The position numbers and the translations under genes are program-made. From Hordeum vulgare subsp. vulgare (taxonomy: Eukaryota > Streptophyta > Magnoliopsida > Poales > Poaceae), in the NCBI RefSeq assembly GCF_904849725.1, contig NC_058518.1, forward strand, positions 510,743,225 to 510,807,224: a stretch of 64,000 nt of DNA, in the 5' to 3' direction. The notes beneath the pieces were generated by a model. That model was given only the letters and a program-made list of their open reading frames with translations, was not told the origin of the DNA and ran no database searches. Below are positions 10,583-24,001 of the stretch, piece after piece. Within the stretch, counting starts at the first letter, position 1, and every line of letters begins with the position of its first letter.

Positions 10583-12335
10583 TGTTGGAAATATGCCCTA
10601 GAGGCAACAATAAAATGGTTATTATCATATTTCCTTGTTCATGATAATCGTCTATTGTTCATGCTATAATTGTATTAACAGGAAACAGTAATACATGTGT
10701 GAATGAATAGATCACAATGTGTCCCTAGCAAGCCTCTAGTTGGCTAGCTCGTTAGTCAATAGATGATCATGGTTTCCTGATCATGGGCATTAGATTTCAT
10801 TGATAACGGGATCACATCATTGGGAGAATGATGTGATGCACAAGACCCAATCCTAAGCCTAGCACTAGATCGTATTGTTCGTATTCTAAAGCTTTTCTAA
10901 TGTCAAGTATCTTTTCCTTCGACCGTGAGATTGTGCAACTCCCGGATACCGTAGGAGTGCTTTGGGTGTATCAAACGTCGCAACGTAACTGGGTGACTAT
11001 AAAGGTGCACTACGGGTACCTCCGAAAGTGTCTGTTGGGTTGGCACGAATCGAGATCGGGATTTGTCACTCCGTGTGACGGAGAGGTATCTCTGGGCCCA
11101 CTCGGTAGAACATCATCATGAGCTCAATGTGCTTGAGGAGTTATTCACACGATGACGTGCTACGGAACGAGTAAAGAGACTTACCGGTAACGAGATTGAA
11201 CAAGGTATAGGTATACCGACGATCGAATCTCGGGCAAGTTCTGTACCGACAGACAAAGGGAATCGTATACGGGATTGATTGAATCCTTGACATCCTGGTT
11301 CATCCGATGAGATCATCGTGGAGCTAGTGGGAGCCACCATGGGTATCCAGACCCCGCTGATGGTTATTGGCAAGAGAGGTGTCTCGGTCATGTCTGCCTG
11401 TCTCCCGAACCCGTAGGGTCTACACACTTAAGGTTCGATGACGCTAGGGTTATAGGGAATTGTTGTACGAGGTTACCGAAAGTTGTTCGGAGTCCCGGAT
11501 GAGATCCCAGACGTCACGAGGAGCTCCAGAATGGTCCGGAGGTAAAGATTGATATATAGGACGGATGGTTTTGGACACCGGAAGTGTTTCGGGCGTCACC
11601 GGTAATGTACCGGGACCACCGGAGGTGGTCCCGGGGGACCACCGAAAGGGGGAAACGACCCCGGGAGGCTAGATGGGCTAAGTGGGGAAGGGAACCAGCC
11701 CCTAGGTGGGCTGGTGCGCCCCCCACCCAGCCCATGCGCACCAGAAAAAAGGGGGAAGGGGGGAACCCTAGCTTAGGTGGGCCTAAGGCCCACCAGAGGG
11801 GTGCGCCACCCCTCCTCCTTGCCCTGGCCGCCACCCCCTCTCCCATCTAGGGCTTCCGCACCCCTTGGGGGTGGGAACCCTAAGGTCTGCGCCCCCTCCC
11901 TCTCCCCCTATATATAGTTGAGGGTTCGGGGCTGTTTGACACATGGTTTCATCTCTCTCTCGGCGCAGCCCTGCTCCTCTCCCTCTTCCTCTCTGCCGGC
12001 GCTTGGCGAAGCCCTGCCGGGAGACCTCGTCTCTCCACCGACACCATGCCGTCGTGTTGCTGGACTTCTTCCCCAACCTCTCCCTCCTCCTTGCTGGATC
12101 AAGGTGCAGGAGACGTCACCGGGCTGCACGTGTGTTGAACGCGGAGGTGCCGTTGTTCGGCACTAGATCGGAATCGCCGCGAGTACGACTCCATCAACCG
12201 CGTTCTAGCAACGCTTCTGCTTAGTGATCTTCAAAGGTATGAAGATGCTCTTACCCCTCTCTCGTTGCTGGTCTCTCCATAGGAAGATCTGAATATGCGT
12301 AGGAAAATTTTGAATTTATGCTACGTTACCCAACA
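10583..12335 (+). repeat. 5' LTR of copia A
   Basis: Starts TGTTGGAAATATGCC and ends ACGTTACCCAACA. It has a TATA box at 11909-11916 (CTATATATAG), the likely promoter of the genomic transcript. GC-rich open frames at 11514-12224 on both strands recur in the same place in every LTR of this family and are LTR composition, not genes. Confidence 0.92.
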
Positions 12336-13589
12336 GTGGCATCCGAGCCAGGTTTTCTATGCGTAGATTCTATGCACGAGTAGAACACAAAAGTTGTGGG
12401 CGATGGTTTGTCAATTTGTTGCCGTTACTAGTCTTATTCTTTTCCGGCGGTATTGTGGGATGAAGCGGCCCGGACCGACCTTACGTACGCTTACGTGAGA
12501 CTGGTTCCACCGACAGACATGCACATCGTGCATAAAGGTGGCTAGCGGGTGTCTGTCTCTCCTACTCTAGTCGGATTGGATTTGATGAAAAGGGTCCTTA
12601 TGAAGGGTAAATAGCTTTGTCATATCATCGTTGTGGCTGTCACGTAGGTAAGAAGGCGTTCTTGCTAGAAACCCAAATCAGCCACGTAAAACTTGCAACA
12701 ACAATTAGAGGACGTCTAACTTGTTTTTGCAGGGTTTTGACATGTGATGTGATATGACCAAAGTTGTGATGTTGCATGTATGATGTATGAGATGATCATG
12801 TTATTGCAATAGGTTTCACGACTTGCATGTCGATGAGTATGACAACCGGCAGGAGCCATAGGAGTTGTCTTAATTTATTGTATGACATGCAACGCCATGT
12901 GCCTACTACTTTTACTTCATTGCTAACGGTTAGCCATATTAGTAGTGATAGTAGTAGTTGGCGTGACGACTTCACGGAGACACGATGATGGAGATCATGG
13001 TGTCACGCCGGTGACGATGATGATCATGCGATGCCTGAAGATGGAGATCGAAAGAGCAAAGATGATAATGGCCATATCATGTCACTATATGATTGCATTG
13101 TGATGTTTATCATGTTTTACATCTTATTGCTTAAAACGACGGTAGCATAATAAGATGATCCCTCTTAAAATTTCGAGAACGTATTCCCCTAAGTGTGCAC
13201 CGTTGCGAAGGTTCGTTGTCTCGAAGCACCACGTGATGATCGGGTGTGATAGATTCTAACGTTCGCATACAACGGGTGTAAGCCAGATTTACACACGCGA
13301 AACACCTAGGTTGACTCGACGAGCTTAGCATGTACAGACATGACCTCGAATACAAGAGACCGAAAGGTCAAACATGAGTCATATGGTTGAATACGATCAG
13401 CATGAAGTTTCTCACCATGGTGACTAGTCCGTCTCACGTGATGATCGGACACAGGTTAGTCAACATGGATCATGTATCACTTAGATGACTAGAGGGATGT
13501 CGATTTAAGTGGGAGTTCATACTTAATTTGATTAAATGAACTTAATTGTCATGAACTTAGTCTAAAAGTTGTCTTTATAAATATTGTAG

Positions 13590-16500
13590 ATGTCCAACGT
13601 CAACCTCAACTTCAACGCATTCCTAGAGAAAAACAAGCTCAAAGATGATGGTAGCAACTATGCGGACTGGGTTCGCAACTTGAAGCTCATCCTTGAAGCA
13701 GCTAAAAAGGCTTATGTCCTTAATGCGCCTCTAGGTGATCCTCCCGCTCCCGCAGCAGCCCAGGACATTCTGAACATCTGGCAAGCGCGGAGTGATGACT
13801 ACTCTCTGGTCAGGTGTGGCATGTTATACAGTTTAGAAACGGGGCTCGAAAGGCGTTTTGAGCAACACGGGGCATATGAGATGTTCCAGGAGCTGAAGCT
13901 AGTCTTTCAAGCTCATGCCCGTGTCGAGAGATATGAAGTCTCCGACAAGTTCTTCAGCTGTAAGATGGAGGAGAACAGTTCTGTCAGTGAGCACATACTC
14001 AAAATGTCTGGGTTACACGGTCGTCTGATTTCACTTGGAGTCGAACTTCCGGATGATGCTATCATTGACAGAATCCTCCAATCTCTCCCACCAAGCTACA
14101 AAAGCTTTGTGCTTAACTACAACATGCAAGGGATGGAGAAAACCATTCCCGAGTTGTACTCGATGCTCAAGTCTGCAGAAGTGGAAATCAAGAAAGAGCA
14201 TCAAGTGTTGATGGTCAAGAAGACCACTAGTTTCAAGAAAGGCAGGGGTAAGAAGAACTTCAAGAAAGACGGCAAAACTGTTGCCGCGCCCGGTAAGCCA
14301 GATGCCGGGAAGAAGAAAAAGAACGGACCCAAGCCTGAGACCGAGTGCTTCTATTGCAAGGGAAAGGGTCACTGGAAGCGGAACTGCCCCAAATACTTAG
14401 CGGACAAGAAGGCCGGCAACGTTAAAGGTATATGTGATATACATGTTATTGAAGTGTACCTTACCAGCGCTCGTAGTAGCTCCTGGGTATTTGATACCGG
14501 TGCTGTTGCTCACATTTGCAACTCAAAGCAGGAACTGCGGAATAAGCGGAGACTGGCCAAGGACGAGGTGACGATGCGCGTCGGGAATGGTTCAAAGGTC
14601 GATGTGATCGCCATCGGCACGCTACCTCTATATCTACCGTCGGGATTAGTTTTAAACCTTAATAATTGTTATTTAGTACCAGCTTTAAGCATGAACATTG
14701 TATCAGGGTCTTGCTTAATGCGAGACGGCTACTCATTTAAGTCAGAGAATAATGGTTGTTCTATTTATATGAGTGATATGTTTTATGGTCATGCTCCGCT
14801 GGTGAATGGTTTATTCTTGATGAATCTCGATCGTGATGTTACACACATTCATAGTGTGAGTACCAAAAGATGCAAAGTTGATAATGATAGTCCCACATAC
14901 TTGTGGCACTGCCGCCTTGGTCATATCAGCGTTAAGCGCATGAAGAAGCTCCATACTGATGGACTATTAGAGTCTCTTGACTTTGAATCATTTGACACAT
15001 GCGAACCGTGCCTCATGGGCAAGATGACCAAGACTCCATTCTCAGGAATAATGGAGAGAGCAACCGACTTATTGGAAATAATACATACTGATGTGTGTGG
15101 TCCAATGAACGTTGAAGCTCGCGGTGGTTATCGTTATGTTCTCACCCTCACCAATGATTTGAGTAGGTATGGGTATATCTACTTCATGAAGCACAAATCT
15201 GAGACGTTTGAAAAGTTCAAGGAATTTCAGAGTGAGGTTGAGAATCAACGTGACAGAAAAATTAAATGTCTACGATCTGATCGTGGAGGAGAATATTTGA
15301 GTCACGATTTTGGCACACACCTAAGAAAGTGTGGAATCGTTTCACAACTGACACCGCCTGGCACACCGCAGGGCAACGGAGTGTCTGAACGTCGTAATCG
15401 CACTTTATTAGATATGGTACGATCTATGATGTCTCTCACCGACTTGCCGCTATCATTTTGGGGATACGCATTAGAAACTGCAACATTCACTTTAAATAGG
15501 GCACCGTCTAAATCCGTTGAGACGACACCGTATGAACTATGGTTTGGCAAGAAACCTAAGTTGTCGTTTCTTAAAGTTTGGGGCTGCGATGCTTATGTGA
15601 AGAAACTTCAACCAGAAAAGCTCGAACCCAAAGCGGAGAAATGCGTATTCATAGGATACCCTAAGGAAACTATTGGGTATACCTTCTATCTTAGATCCGA
15701 AGGTAAAACCTTTGTTGCCAAGAACGGATCCTTTCTAGAGAAAGAGTTTCTCTCGAAAGAAGTAAGTGGGAGGAAGGTAGAACTTGATGAGGTAATTACA
15801 CCCCATCTCGAACAGGAAAGTAGCGCAGCGCAGGAAGTTGTTCCTATGGCGCCTACACCGACTGAAGAGGAAGTTAATGATGATGATCATGAAGCTTCGG
15901 ATCAAGTTACTACTGAACCGCGAAGGTCCACAAGGGTACGCTCCGCACCAGAGTGGTACGACAACCCTGTGATGGAAATCATGTTGTTAGACAACGGTGA
16001 ACCTTCGAACTATGAAGAAGCAATGGCGGGCCCAGATTCCAACAAATGGCTTGAGGCTATGAAATCCGAGATAGGATCCATGTATGAGAACAAAGTGTGG
16101 ACTTTGGTGGACTTGCCCGATGACCGGCGAGCCATAGAAAATAAATGGATCTTCAAGAAGAAGACTGATGCAAACAGTAATGTAACCGTTTACAAAGCTC
16201 GACTTGTCGCAAAGGGTTTTCGACAAATTCAAGGAGTTGACTACGAAGAGACTTTCTCTCCCGTAGCGAAGCTGAAATCAGTCCGAATCATGTTAGCAAT
16301 TGCCGCCTTTTATGATTATGAAATTTGGCAAATGGACGTCAAAACGGCGTTCCTTAACGGGAACCTTAAGGAAGAGTTGTATATGATGCAACCAGAAGGT
16401 TTTGTCGACCCTAAGGGTGCTAACAAAGTGTGCAAGCTCCAGCGCTCCATCTATGGGCTGGTGCAAGCATCTCAGAGTTGGAACATTCGCTTTAATGAGG

Positions 16501-17573
16501 TGATTAAAGCGTTTGGGTTCATACAGGTTTACGGAGAAGCCTGACTGTACAAGAAAGTGAGCGGGAGCTCTGTAGCTTTCCTCGTACTATATGTGGATGA
16601 CATATTATTGATGGGGAATGATATAGAGATGTTGGAGAGCATAAAGGCCTATTTGAACAAGACTTTTTCAATGAAGGACCTTGGAGAAGCTGCATACATA
16701 TTAGGCATCAAGATCTATAGAGATAGATCGAGACGCCTCATAGGTCTTTCGCAAAGTACATACCTTGACAAGATATTGAAGAAGTTCAATATGGAAAACT
16801 CAAAGAAAGGGTTCTTGCCAGTTTTGCAAGGTATGAGATTGAGTAAGACTCAATCGCCGACCACGGCAGCAGATAGAGAGAAGATGAGTTCTGTCCCCTA
16901 CGCTTCAGCCGTGGGCTCTCTAATGTATGCCATGTTGTGTACCAGACCTGATATAAACCTTGCCATAAGCTTGGTAGGGAGGTACCAAAGTAATCCCGGT
17001 ACGGAACACTGGACAGCGGTCAAGAATATCCTTAAGTACCTGAAAAGAACTAAGGAAATGTTTCTCGTTTATGGAGGTGACGAAGAGCTCGTCGTAAAGG
17101 GTTACGTCGACGCTAGCTTCGATATAGATCCGGATGACTCTAAGTCACAGACCGGATACGTATATGTGTTGAATGGTGGGGCAGTGAGCTGGTGTAGCAG
17201 CAAGCAAGAAGTCGTGGCAGCATCTACATGTGAAGCGGAGTACATAGCTGCTTCAGAAGCGGCTCATGAAGGAATTTGGATGAAGGAGCTCATCACCGAC
17301 CTTGGAGTGGTTCCAAGCGCGTCGGGTCCTATGACACTCTTCTGTGATAACACTCGAGCCATTGCCATAACCAAGGAGCCCAGGTTTCACCGGAAGATGA
17401 AGCACATCAAGCGCCGCTACAACTCCATCCAGGACCATGTCTAGAGTGGAGTGATAGATATTTGTAAAGTACACACGGATCTGAATATTGCAGACCCGTT
17501 GACTAAACCTCTTCCACGAGCAAAACATGATCAACACCATAATGCTATGGGTGTTCGATACATCACAATGTAA
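13590..17573 (+). pseudogene. Copia A gag-pol polyprotein with two premature stops
   Basis: Collinear with the intact polyprotein of copia E, in the order gag, CCHC zinc knuckle (CFYCKGKGHWKRNC), aspartic protease (DTGAVAH), integrase (HCRLGH, then the D,D,E residues), reverse transcriptase (QMDVKTAFLNG and YVDDILL) and RNase H. The start is ATG 13590 after the non-coding leader. The final stop is TAA 17571-17573. Two point stops interrupt one otherwise continuous frame: TGA at 16542-16544 between the two RT motifs, and TAG at 17442-17444 near the RNase H end. Near the integrase Glu the sequence reads PQGNGVSE where E has PQRNGVSE. A cannot make its own RT, but its LTRs, PBS and PPT would allow mobilisation by an intact relative. 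Confidence 0.9.
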
Positions 17574-17590
17574 CTAGATTATTGACTCTA

Positions 17591-17605
17591 GTGCAAGTGG
17601 GAGAC
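17591..17605 (+). other. Polypurine tract of copia A
   Basis: GTGCAAGTGGGAGAC directly before the 3' LTR. It primes plus-strand DNA synthesis in LTR retrotransposons. The same sequence precedes the 3' LTRs of B (32855), C (27596), D (54863) and, on the minus strand, E (44343). Confidence 0.8.
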
Positions 17606-19358
17606 TGTTGGAAATATGCCCTAGAGGCAATAATAAAATGGTTATTATCATATTTCCTTGTTCATGATAATCGTCTATCGTTCATGCTATAATTGTATTA
17701 ACAGGAAACAGTAATACATGTGTGAATGAATAGATCACAATGTGTCCCTAGCAAGCCTCTAGTTGGCTAGCTCGTTAGTCAATAGATGATCATGATTTCC
17801 TGATCATGGGCATTAGATGTCATTGATAACGGGATCACATCATTGGGAGAATGATGTGATGGACAAGACCCAATCCTAAGCCTAGCACTAGATCGTATTG
17901 TTCGTATGCTAAAGCTTTTCTAATGTCAAGTATCTTTTCCTTCGACCGTGAGATTGTGCAACTCCCGGATACCGTAGGAGTTCTTTGGGTGTATCAAACG
18001 TCACAACGTAACTGGGTGACTATAAAGGTGCACTACGGGTACCTCCGAAAGTGTCTGTTGGGTTGGCACGAATCGAGATCGGGATTTGTCACTGCGTGTG
18101 ACGGAGAGGTATCTCTGGGCCCACTCGGTAGAACATCATCATGAGCTCAATGTGATTAAGGAGTTAGTCACACGATGACGTGCTACGGAACGAGTAAAGA
18201 GACTTACCGGTAACGAGATTGAACAAGGTATAGGTATACCGACGATCGAATCTCGGGCAAGTTCTGTACCGACAGACAAAGGGAATCATATACGGGATTG
18301 ATTGAATACTTGACATCGTGGTTCATCCGATGAGATCATCGTGGAGCTAGTGGGAGCCACCATGGGTATCCAGACCCCGCTGATGGTTATTGGCAAGAGA
18401 GGTGTCTCAGTCATGTCTGCCTGTCTCCCGAACCCGTAGGGTCTACACACTTAAGGTTCGATGACGCTAGGGTTATAGGGAATTGTTGTACGAGGTTACC
18501 GAAAGTTGTTCGGAGTCCCGGATGAGATCCCGGACGTCACGAGGAGCTCCGGAATGGTCCGGAGGTAAAGATTGATATATAGGACGGATGGTTTTGGACA
18601 CCGGAAGTGTTTCGGGCGTCACCGGTAATGTACCGGGACCACCGGAGGTGGTCCCGGGGGACCATCGAAAGGGGGCAACGACCCTGGGAGGCTAGATGGG
18701 CTAAGTGGGGAAGGGAACTAGCCCCTAGGTGGGCTGGTGCGCCCCCCACCCAGCCGATGCGCACCAGAAAAAAGGGGGAAGGGGGGAACCCTAGCTTAGG
18801 TGGGCCTAAGGCCCACCAGAGGGGTGCGCCATCCCTCCTCCTTGCCCTGGCCGCCACCCCCTCTCCCATCTAGGGCTGCTGCACCCCTTGGGGGTGGGAA
18901 CCCTAAGGGCTGCGCCCCCTCCCTCTCCCCCCATATATAGTTGAGGGTTCGGGGCTGTTTGACACACGGTTTCATCTCTCTCTCGGCGCAGCCCTGCTCC
19001 TCTCCCTCCTCCTCTCTGTCGGCGCTTGGCGAAGCCCTGCCGGGAGACCTCGTCTCTCCACCGACACCACACCGTCGTGTTGCTGGACTTCTTCCCCAAC
19101 CTCTCCCTCCTCCTTGCTGGATCAAGGTGCGGGAGACGTCACCGGGCTGCACGTGTGTTGAACGCGGAGGTGTCGTTGTTCGGCACTAGATCGGAATCGC
19201 CGCGAGTACGACTCCATCAACCGCGTTGTAGCAACGCTTCCGCTTAGCCATCTTCAAAGGTATGAAGATGCTCTTACCCCTCTCTCGTTGCTGGTCTCTC
19301 CATAGGAAGATCTGAATATGCGTAGGAAAATTTTGAATTTATGCTACGTTACCCAACA
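17606..19358 (+). repeat. 3' LTR of copia A
   Basis: 1753 bp, the same length as the 5' LTR with about 40 substitutions and no indel that I found. The TATA box has changed to CATATATAG (about 18932-18940). It ends exactly at 19358, where the 5' LTR of copia B resumes. Confidence 0.92.
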
Positions 19359-20818
19359 TCACTGACACCGGAGGAATGCTTTGTGTGTATCAAACGTCGC
19401 AACGTAACTGGGTGACTATAAAGATGCTCTACAGGTATCTCCGAAGGTGTTTGTTGAGTTAGTATGGATCAAGACTGGGATTTGTCACTCCGTATGACGG
19501 AGAGGTATCTCGGGGCCCACTCGGTAATACAACTTCACACACAAGCCTTGCAAGCAATGTGACTTAGTGTAAGTTGCGGGATCTTGTATTACAGAACGAG
19601 TAAATAGACTTGCCGGTAAACGAGATTGAAATAGGTATGCGGATACTGACGATCGAATCTCACGCAAGTAACATACCGAAGGACAAAGGGAATGACATAC
19701 GGGATTATATGAATCCTTGGCACTGAGGTTCAAACGATAAGATCTTCGTAGAATATGTAGAATCCAATATGGGCATCCAGGTCCCGCTATTGGATATTGA
19801 CCGAGGAGTCTCTCGAGTCATGTCTACATAGTTCTCGAACCCGCAGGGTCTGCACACTTAAGGTTCGACGTTGTTTCATGCGTATTTGAGTTATATGGTT
19901 GGTTACTGAATGTTGTTCGGAGTCCCGGATGAGATCACGGACGTCACGAGGGTTTCCCGAATGGTCCGTAAACGAAGATTGATATATAGGATGACCTCAT
20001 TTGGTTACCGGAAGGTTTTTGTGCATTACCGGAAAAGTTTCGGGCTCATCGGTAGTGTACTGGGAGTGCCGGGAGGGGTGCCGGGGACCATCAGGAGGGG
20101 TGTCACGCCCCAAGTTGTCTCATGGGCTATGGGAAGAGATAAACCATCCCCTAGTGGGCTGGAATAAGTTCCCACTAAGGCCCATAAGGTTTGAGAAGGA
20201 AAAACACAAGGTGGAAAGAGTTTCCAAGTGGGAAGCTCGAATCCTACTCCAAGTAGGATTGGAGTAGGACTCCTCCACCTCCAATTTCGGCCAAACCTCT
20301 AGGTTTTGAGGCTGTTTCCTCCCCTCCCTCCCTCCTATATATAGTGGGGTTTTAGGGCTGATTTGAGACAACTTTTGCCACGGCAGCCCGACCACATACC
20401 TCCACGGTTTTACCTCTAGATCGCGTTTCTGCGGAGCTCGGGCGGAGCCCTGCTGAGATTAGATCACCACCAACCTACGGAGCGCGTCACGCTGCTGGAG
20501 AACTCATCTACCTCTCCGTCTCTCTTGCTGGATCAAGAAGGCCGAGATCATCGTCGAGCTGCACGTGTGTTGAACGCGGAGGTGCCGTCCGTTCGGCACT
20601 AGATCAGAGCGGATCGTGGGACGGATCGCGGAACGGTTCGTGGGGCGGATCGAGGGACGTGAGGACGTTCCACTACGTCAACCGCGTTTCTTAACGCTTC
20701 TGCTGTGCGATCTACAAGGGTACGTAGATCGGAAATCCCCTCTCGTAGATGGACATCACCATGATAGGTCTTCGTGCGTGTAGGAATTTTTTTGTTTCCC
20801 ATGCGACGTTCCCCAATA

Positions 20819-20912
20819 GTGGCATCATGAGCTAGGTTCATGCGTAGATGTCTTCTCGAGTAGAACACAAAAGTTTTTGTGGGCGGTGATGTGCGTTTTG
20901 CTGCCCTCCTTA
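20819..20912 (+). other. Leader of copia B with primer-binding site, cut by insertion of copia C
   Basis: GTGGCATCATGAGCTAGG is the primer-binding region, related to but not matching the usual initiator tRNA-Met complement. The leader stops at CCTTA (20908-20912), the probable target site of copia C. Its continuation, known from homologous leaders at 22840-22888 and 40875-40925, is missing up to the junction at 28398-28403. Confidence 0.75.
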
Positions 20913-22745
20913 TGTTGGAATTATGCCCTAGAGGCAATAATAAATATAGTTATTATTATAATTCCTGTATCAAGATAATAGTTTATTATCCATGCTATAA
21001 TTGTATTGAATGAAGACTCATTTACATGTGTGGATACATAGACAAAACACCGTCCCTAGCATGCCTCTAGTTGGCTAGCCAGTTGATCGATGATAGTCAG
21101 TGTCTTCTGATTATGAACAAGGTGTTGTTGCTTGATAACTGGATCACGTCATTGGGAGAATCACGTGATGGACTAGACCCAAACTAATAGACGTAGCATG
21201 TTGATCGTGTCATTTTGTTGCTACTGTTTTCTGCGTGTCAAGTATTTATTCCTATGACCATGAGATCATATAACTCACTGACACCGGAGGAATGCTTTGT
21301 GTGTATCAAACGTCGCAACGTAACTGGGTGACTATAAAGATGCTCTACAGGTATCTCCGAAGGTGTTAGTTGAGTTAGTATGGATCAAGACTGGGATTTG
21401 TCACTCCGTGTGACGGAGTGGTATCTCGGGGCCCACTCGGTAATACAACATCACACACAAGCCTTGCAAGCAATGTAACTTAGTGTAAGTTGCGGGATCT
21501 TGTATTACGGAACGAGTAAAGAGACTTGCCGGTAAACGAGATTGAAATGGGTATGCGGATACTGACGATCGAATCTCAAGCAAGTAACGTACCGAAGGAC
21601 AAAGGGAATGACATACGGGATTATACGAATCCTTGGCACTGAGGTTCAAATGATAAGATCTTCATAGAATATGTAGGATCCAATATGGGCATCCAGGTCC
21701 TGCTATTGGATATTGACCGAGGAGTCTCTCGGGTCATGTCTACATAGTTCTCGAACCCGCAGGGTCTGCACACTTAAGGTTCGACGTTGTTTTATGCGTA
21801 TTTGAGTTATATGGTTGGTTACCGAATGTTGTTCGGAGTCCCGGATGAGATCACGGACGTCACGAGGGTTTCCGGAATGGTCCGGAAACGAAGATTGATA
21901 TATAGGATGACCTCATTTGATTACCGGAAGATTATCGGAGTTACCGGGAATGTACCGGGAATGAAGAATGGGTTCCGGGAGTTCACCGGGGGGGGGGGAG
22001 GCAACCCACCCCGGGGAAGCCCATAGGCTTTGGGGGAGACACACCAGCCCTTAGTGGGCTGGCGGGACAGCCCACAAGTGCCCTATGCGCCAAGGAGAAG
22101 AAACTCAAGAGAGAAAGAGAAAAAAAAGGAGGAGGTGGGAAGGAAGGGGGACTCCCTCCCACCAAACCTAGTCCAACTCGGTTTGGGGGGGGGGGGAGAG
22201 TCCTCCCCCTTGGACTCGGCCGACCCCCTTGGGGCTCCTTGAGCCCCAATGCAAGGCCCCCTCCCTCCCACCTATATATACGGAGGTTTTAGGGCTGATT
22301 TGAGACGACTTTTCCACGGCAGCCCGACCACATACCTCCACGGTTTTTCCTCTAGATCGCGTTTCTGCGGAGCTCGGGCGGAGCCCTGCTGAGACAAGGT
22401 CATCACCAACCTCCGGAGCGCCGTCACGCTGCCGGAGAACTCTTCTACCTCTCCGTCTCTCTTGCTGGATCAAGAAGGCCGAGATCATCGTCGAGCTGTA
22501 CGTGTGCTGAACGCGGAGGTGCCGTCCGTTCGGTACTAGATCGTGGGACTGATCGCGGGATTGTTCGCGGGGCGGATCGAGGGACGTGAGGACGTTCCAC
22601 TACATCAACCGCGTTCTCTAACGCTTCTGCTGTACGGTCTACAAGGGTACGTAGATCACTCATCCCCTCTCGTAGATGGACATCACCATGATAGGTCTTC
22701 GTGCGCGTAGGAAAATTTTTGTTTCCCATGCGACGTTCCCCAACA
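20913..22745 (+). repeat. 5' LTR of copia C
   Basis: 1833 bp, ends GTTCCCCAACA. A TATA box lies at 22273-22280 (CCTATATATACGG). It contains two long G runs near 21989 and 22187. BARE1 LTRs are known to use a TATA box at this position. The start GTGGCATCATGAGC of the PBS region follows at 22746. Confidence 0.9.
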
Positions 22746-24001
22746 GTGGCATCATGAGCTAGGTTCATGCGTAGATGTCCTCTCGAGTAGAACACAAAAG
22801 TTTTTGTGGGCGGTGATGTGCGTTTTGCTGCCCTCCTTAGTCTTTTCTTGACTCCGCGGTATTGTTGGATTGAAGCGGCTTCGACCGACATTACTCGTAC
22901 GCTTACGAGAGACTGGTTTCATCGTTACGAGTAACCCCCTTTGCTCAAAGATGACTAGCAAGTGACGGTTTCTCCAACTTTAGTTGAATCGGATTTGACC
23001 GAGGAGGTCCTTTGATGAGGTTAAATAGCAACTCATATATCTCCGTTGTGGTGTTTGCGTAAGTAAGAAGCGATCCTACTAGATGCCCTTGGTCACCACG
23101 TAAAACATGCAACAACAAAATTAGAGGACGTCTAACTTGTTTTTGCAGGGTATGCTTGTGATGTGATATGGCCAACGATGTGATGTAATATATTGGATGT
23201 ATGAGATGATCATGTGGTAATAGAAATATCGACTTGCACGTCGATGGTACGGCAACCGGCAGGAGCCATAGGGTTGTCTTTATACTAACGTTTGTGCTTG
23301 CAGATGCGTTTACTATTTTGCTAGGATGTAGCTTTGGTAGTAATAGCATGAGTAGCACAACAACCCCGATGGCAACACGTTGATGGATGATCATGGTGTG
23401 GCGCCGGTGACAAGAAGATCGTGCCGGTGCTTTGGTGATGGAGATCAAGAAGCACGTGATGATGGCCATATCATGTCACTTATGAATTGCATGTGATGTT
23501 AATCCTTTTATGCACCTTATTTTGCCTAGAACGACGGTAGCATTATGAGGTGATATCTCACTAAAATTTCAAGACGAAATTGTCTTCTCCCCGACTGTGC
23601 ACCGTTGCTACAGTTCGTCGTTTCAAGACACCACGTGATGATCGGGTGTGATAGACTCAACGTTCACATACAACGGGTGCAAAACAGTTGCGCACGCGGA
23701 ACACTCGGGTTAAGCTTGACGAGCCTAGCATGTGCAGACATGACCTCGGAACACATGAGACCGAAAGGTCGATCATGAATCATATAGTTGATATGATTAG
23801 CATAGGGATGCTTACCACTGAAACTATACTCAACTCACGTGATGATCGGACTTGGGATAGTGTAAGTGGATCATGAACCACTCAAATGACTAGAGAGATG
23901 TACTTTTTGAGTGGGAGTTTAGCATATAATTTGATTAAGTTGAACTCTAATTATCTTGAACATAGTCTAAGTCCACTTTGAATATATTTGTGTTGTAGAT
24001 C

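Larger units (their letters stand above)
10583..19358 (+). mobile_element. Copia element A (WIS/Angela-like), full length, coding region with two stops
   Basis: 8776 bp with two LTRs of exactly 1753 bp (10583-12335 and 17606-19358). PBS follows the 5' LTR at 12337. The purine tract CAAGTGGGAGAC sits just before the 3' LTR. Flanks are TCACC (10578-10582) and TCACT (19359-19363), the target duplication with one later change. It sits inside the 5' LTR of B. A hand comparison finds about 40 substitutions between the LTRs (about 2.3%), or very roughly 0.9 million years at 1.3e-8 per site per year. The leader 12336-13589 is non-coding. Confidence 0.92.
10219..20818 (+). repeat. 5' LTR of copia B, interrupted by copia A
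   Basis: The two parts are 10219-10582 and 19359-20818. Together, less the 5-bp duplication, they give about 1819 bp. The terminal CA has decayed (ends CCCCAATA rather than CCAACA). A TATA box lies at 20336-20343. After the LTR, GTGGCATCATGAGCTAGG is the primer-binding region. The 3' LTR has an extra 12-bp unit (ACGGTTCATGGG) in a local tandem repeat near 34492. Confidence 0.85.

Noticed and set aside
11514..12224. Multiple 70-118-aa frames in WIS/Angela-type LTRs (also at 18537-19247, 42693-43009, 49743-50163)
   Set aside because: GC-rich LTR sequence gives open frames on both strands. Transcript start and PBS lie here, and no protein is known.
22445..22891. 148-aa antisense frame over the end of a BARE1 LTR and leader (recurs at 40487-40933)
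   Set aside because: It spans the LTR/leader boundary and PBS and recurs only because the LTR itself is repeated.
22945..23469. 174-aa antisense frame in the leader of copia C (recurs at 40987-41511)
   Set aside because: Open in both copies, but this reflects leader similarity. It has no recognisable domain and lies in a region known to be untranslated in this clade.
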